Assembly: GCA_965214475.1 (NCBI GenBank)
Contig: OZ243953.1
Location: 1,364,001-1,428,000 of the forward strand
Length of the DNA stretch: 64,000 nt
Direction of reading: 5' to 3'
Origin: SIRX01 sp965214475
GTDB taxonomy: Bacteria > Actinomycetota > Rubrobacteria > Rubrobacterales > Rubrobacteraceae
The notes below the pieces were generated by a model that was not told the origin of the DNA, did not search any database, and was given only the letters and a program-made list of their open reading frames with translations. The stretch's first letter is position 1. Each line of letters begins with the position of its first letter. Below, in pieces: positions 61,834 to 64,000 of the stretch. A program made the translations under genes and the position numbers.

Positions 61834-62009
61834 GTATGTCCTCCACGTTTCCAGGGTCGGAGCAAGGGGTGGAATACAAAGAGTACTTCACCCCCGCTCC
61901 GATTGCCGCTACCTCTTACTGAGCTTGCCCGAGAGGCTCTTTGCCCTATTGTCAAGCCAACTCAAGGCTTGTAGAGGTTCACGTGACGACAACTATCAGA
62001 CAACCCTCC

Positions 62010-63353
62010 TCATGCGGTAGTTGCGACGCTATCTTGCTCCATCTCCCCCTCTTCTCCGGGATCGGCCGGGGAGACGATGAACGAGGTCAGGACGGCGCTC
62101 ACTATGTAGAGAGCAGAGTATGTAATCACCACGCCACCGTAGCCGATTAGGGGGTTGAGAATCGTGGCGAGAAACACTCCGACAAACGCGGCGCCACCGG
62201 CGCCCGTGTTGAGGATAGCCAAGGCGGCGCCCTTATAGTGTCGCTCCACCATAGAAGGCATAAGAGCTGACAAGGGTACAAATCCTGCCAAGAATACACC
62301 AAAGATCATGCCAAGCACGATCGAGACGAGGTAGCTACCGGTGAGTAGCGAGCCGAAAAACCACAATGGTACGGTTATTGCACAGCCGATGCAGCCGAAC
62401 CACATGACTGTCCGTCGCCAGCCGAAGCGGTCACCAAATACTCCGAAAAAGAGATTGGCACCAATGTTCGACGCGTAAACTAGAGACACGAGAAGCGAGT
62501 ACTGTCCCCCACTCATAAAACCCTCATAGGGACCTTCCGCACTGGCAGTTACGAAGGCGAACGGCATAAAGAAGAAGAACCCGTACTGTGGTGAAGTGTT
62601 TACTAGGCGAACCACAAGACCCATGGCCGTTCTGGGATCGTTCCAGAGTATATCTATGCCTTCGAGTAGCCGCTTGTAGCTCCTCGGCTCCTCAACATGT
62701 TCGTCAGCTATCGGCTCCAATCCTTGAGCTTCCCGAACGAAGAAGGCCCCTATGACGCCACCGACAGCGACCAGAGCGAGTCCAACCCAGAAAGTAAGAT
62801 ATATACCGATAAGCGGTGCGGTGGCGGCAGCTACGAGAGCGCCGAGGGTTGGCAGGCCGCCAGTAAACGCGAACCAGAACCATCCTGCGCCAGATCCCCT
62901 CATGTGGACCGGGGTTACAGTTTGAACCCAGACCAAGAATCCGAAGGCGAAGAGCGGGTAAGCGAAGCCTCTTATACCGTAGACCAAAGCTACGAAAAAG
63001 AGACTTCCGGAATTGATGGCGAAGAGGAGAAAGATTATCTCAAATACGACCCAGATCGCCGCGCCGAGTTGCATGACCCTTTGGGGACCCCAGATCGACG
63101 AAAGTGTTCCAGAAAACCACGAAGCTATCAGGACGCCAAGACCGTACACAGTGCCGGTAACCAGTGCGGCCTGACCGCCTGCAAGTCCTCCTTCACTGGT
63201 CAGGTAACCTGGCAGGCGGCTTATCTCCACACCGTCGCCGATCATGAAAATAAAGACCGCCACGAATCCCCAGAAGAGCGGTGGGTACATACCGAGGCGC
63301 TCTACGAATCGTCCAAATGCCCCGTACTCGGACTGCGTTTGCTGACTACTCAA
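62010..63353 (-). CDS. Polyol permease, MFS (RbtT/DalT-like)
   Basis: The 447-aa major facilitator has 12 helices. FWGFVAVFIFMIGDGVEISR, LVYGIRGFAYPLFAFGFLVW, WFGCIGCAI and FVPLSALMPSMVERHYKGAA resemble the ribitol (RbtT), D-arabinitol (DalT) and CsbX permeases closely. It should import a polyol by proton symport. This is the strongest single clue to the type of substrate used by the surrounding kinases and dehydrogenases. The start is ATG 63353. Confidence 0.9.
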   Translation of the reverse strand: MSSQQTQSEYGAFGRFVERLGMYPPLFWGFVAVFIFMIGDGVEISRLPGYLTSEGGLAGGQAALVTGTVYGLGVLIASWFSGTLSSIWGPQRVMQLGAAIWVVFEIIFLLFAINSGSLFFVALVYGIRGFAYPLFAFGFLVWVQTVTPVHMRGSGAGWFWFAFTGGLPTLGALVAAATAPLIGIYLTFWVGLALVAVGGVIGAFFVREAQGLEPIADEHVEEPRSYKRLLEGIDILWNDPRTAMGLVVRLVNTSPQYGFFFFMPFAFVTASAEGPYEGFMSGGQYSLLVSLVYASNIGANLFFGVFGDRFGWRRTVMWFGCIGCAITVPLWFFGSLLTGSYLVSIVLGMIFGVFLAGFVPLSALMPSMVERHYKGAALAILNTGAGGAAFVGVFLATILNPLIGYGGVVITYSALYIVSAVLTSFIVSPADPGEEGEMEQDSVATTA

Positions 63354-63462
63354 GTTCTCCTCCTTTTTCCTGAACTCTCACGTGTATCTGATTTGAAGGG
63401 CAAAAAATCATTTCGTTTTTACTCCTTCCCCGAATTCTTGTAGTTTGTCAAATTCGCAGCTC

Positions 63463-64000
63463 TCAAACCTCATCCACAGATTGCCCCCTATCCTGACTCG
63501 CAACATGGTGCGCTACCTCGTGCATCAGTTCTTTCATCTGAGGATAAGTCTCCGTGTACTTGTCCACGTAGAACTTGTACTCTTCGTGCATGTCGGGGTC
63601 TGGATCAATAGTGTCAGTGGTATGAACCATGTTACTCGCTGCCTCATGGATATCTGGGTAGACGCCGGCTCCTACAGCTCCGAGGATCGCGGAGCCCAAT
63701 GCTGGGGCGTCGGGCACTTTGGTAAAGGAAATCGGCAAGTTCGACACGTCAGCATGCATCTGCATCCACAGCTCGCTTTTAGTCGGACCGCCGCACACTA
63801 CACCCTCCTCCGGCGTAAAGTCATTGTCTCTCATGGTTCGCAAGATGTGCTCTGTGCCGTAACAGATCCCTTCCAGGATGGCTCGGAATACGTGGCCTTC
63901 CTCGTGCCGAAGAGAGAGCCCCCACATCATGCCACGAGCTTCTGGGTCGGTGTATGGTGTGCGGTTGCCCTGCCAGTAGTCAAGTACCATCAAGCCCTCT
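63463..64000 (-). CDS. FGGY-family kinase 4, C-terminal part (cut by window edge)
   Basis: The visible 178 codons carry the second actin-like domain: GLMVLDYWQGNRTPYTDPEA, GLSLRHEEGHVFRAILEG, VCGGPTKSELWMQMHADV and DAPALGSAILGAVGAGVYP, as in FGGY kinases of the ribulokinase/xylulokinase type. The gene continues beyond the right edge. It is the fourth kinase of this family within 13 kb and lies directly upstream of the polyol permease on the same strand. Confidence 0.9.
   Translation of the reverse strand, partial: EGLMVLDYWQGNRTPYTDPEARGMMWGLSLRHEEGHVFRAILEGICYGTEHILRTMRDNDFTPEEGVVCGGPTKSELWMQMHADVSNLPISFTKVPDAPALGSAILGAVGAGVYPDIHEAASNMVHTTDTIDPDPDMHEEYKFYVDKYTETYPQMKELMHEVAHHVASQDRGQSVDEV

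Noticed and set aside
1..64000. CRISPR array or rRNA operon
   Set aside because: No regularly spaced repeats and no rRNA-like conserved stretches were found on reading the window.

Overview
The window looks like chromosomal DNA of an aerobic, Gram-positive actinobacterium, possibly of the Rubrobacter type (inference from gene content only). Pointers are LPDTG-anchored surface proteins, a NarL-type two-component system, many GTG/TTG starts, several start codons placed 6-8 nt behind a -10 box as in leaderless actinobacterial genes, and a high but not extreme GC content. No rRNA, tRNA or CRISPR array was recognised.

Left part (0-12.4 kb): a cytochrome P450 cut by the window edge, a FUSC-type membrane protein, clpP divergent from a small XRE regulator, one decayed and one intact LPxTG surface-protein gene, a histidine kinase/response regulator pair, a DUF2225-like protein, a YbdK-type glutamate-cysteine ligase homologue, a PhoD-type phosphatase and a cupin.

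C1 block (12.4-25.2 kb): the most coherent system. A membrane-type formate dehydrogenase operon (Sec-containing alpha subunit, 111-aa protein, ferredoxin-like beta subunit, NrfD anchor) faces a glutathione-independent formaldehyde dehydrogenase. Then follow fdhD, a 47-aa MFS small subunit, an OFA-type transporter and a second, FdhF-like formate dehydrogenase. Both dehydrogenases have an in-frame TGA at the active-site selenocysteine position, each followed at identical distance by a bacterial SECIS hairpin with a GGUCU loop. The cell must therefore have SelA/B/C/D elsewhere. Together the genes can oxidise formaldehyde to formate and formate to CO2, and move formate or oxalate across the membrane.

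Middle (25.2-42.9 kb): fluoride export (crcB/DUF190), UspA, an acetate-type symporter with its DUF485 partner, OsmC, an isochorismatase-fold hydrolase, a K+-channel-like protein with a TVGS filter, two DedA/YqaA paralogues (one with a CTG start), a stand-alone YidC, catalase, small hydrolases, and a copper island (Csp, CopA, CsoR, CopZ) with CsoR-like sites.

Decay zone (42.9-48.5 kb): a P450 pseudogene with one TAG, one TAA and one TGA in a single open frame, a DDE transposase with one TGA, an IS630-type fragment with a TAG, a Tn3 tnpA remnant with an internal deletion, then a ribbon-helix-helix/PIN toxin-antitoxin pair. The nonsense codons can all be explained by single C-to-T or G-to-A transitions.

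Right part (48.7-64 kb): an accessory carbohydrate island with four FGGY kinases (one EryA-like), a D-2-hydroxyacid dehydrogenase, an SDR, a homoserine-dehydrogenase-like SAF protein, a zinc alcohol dehydrogenase, a class II aldolase, a GpsA-like dehydrogenase and an RbtT-like polyol permease. It probably degrades one or more polyols, but the gene combination does not match a pathway I can name. Tandem 15-bp repeats and a structured leader precede the SAF gene, and no local regulator gene is visible.
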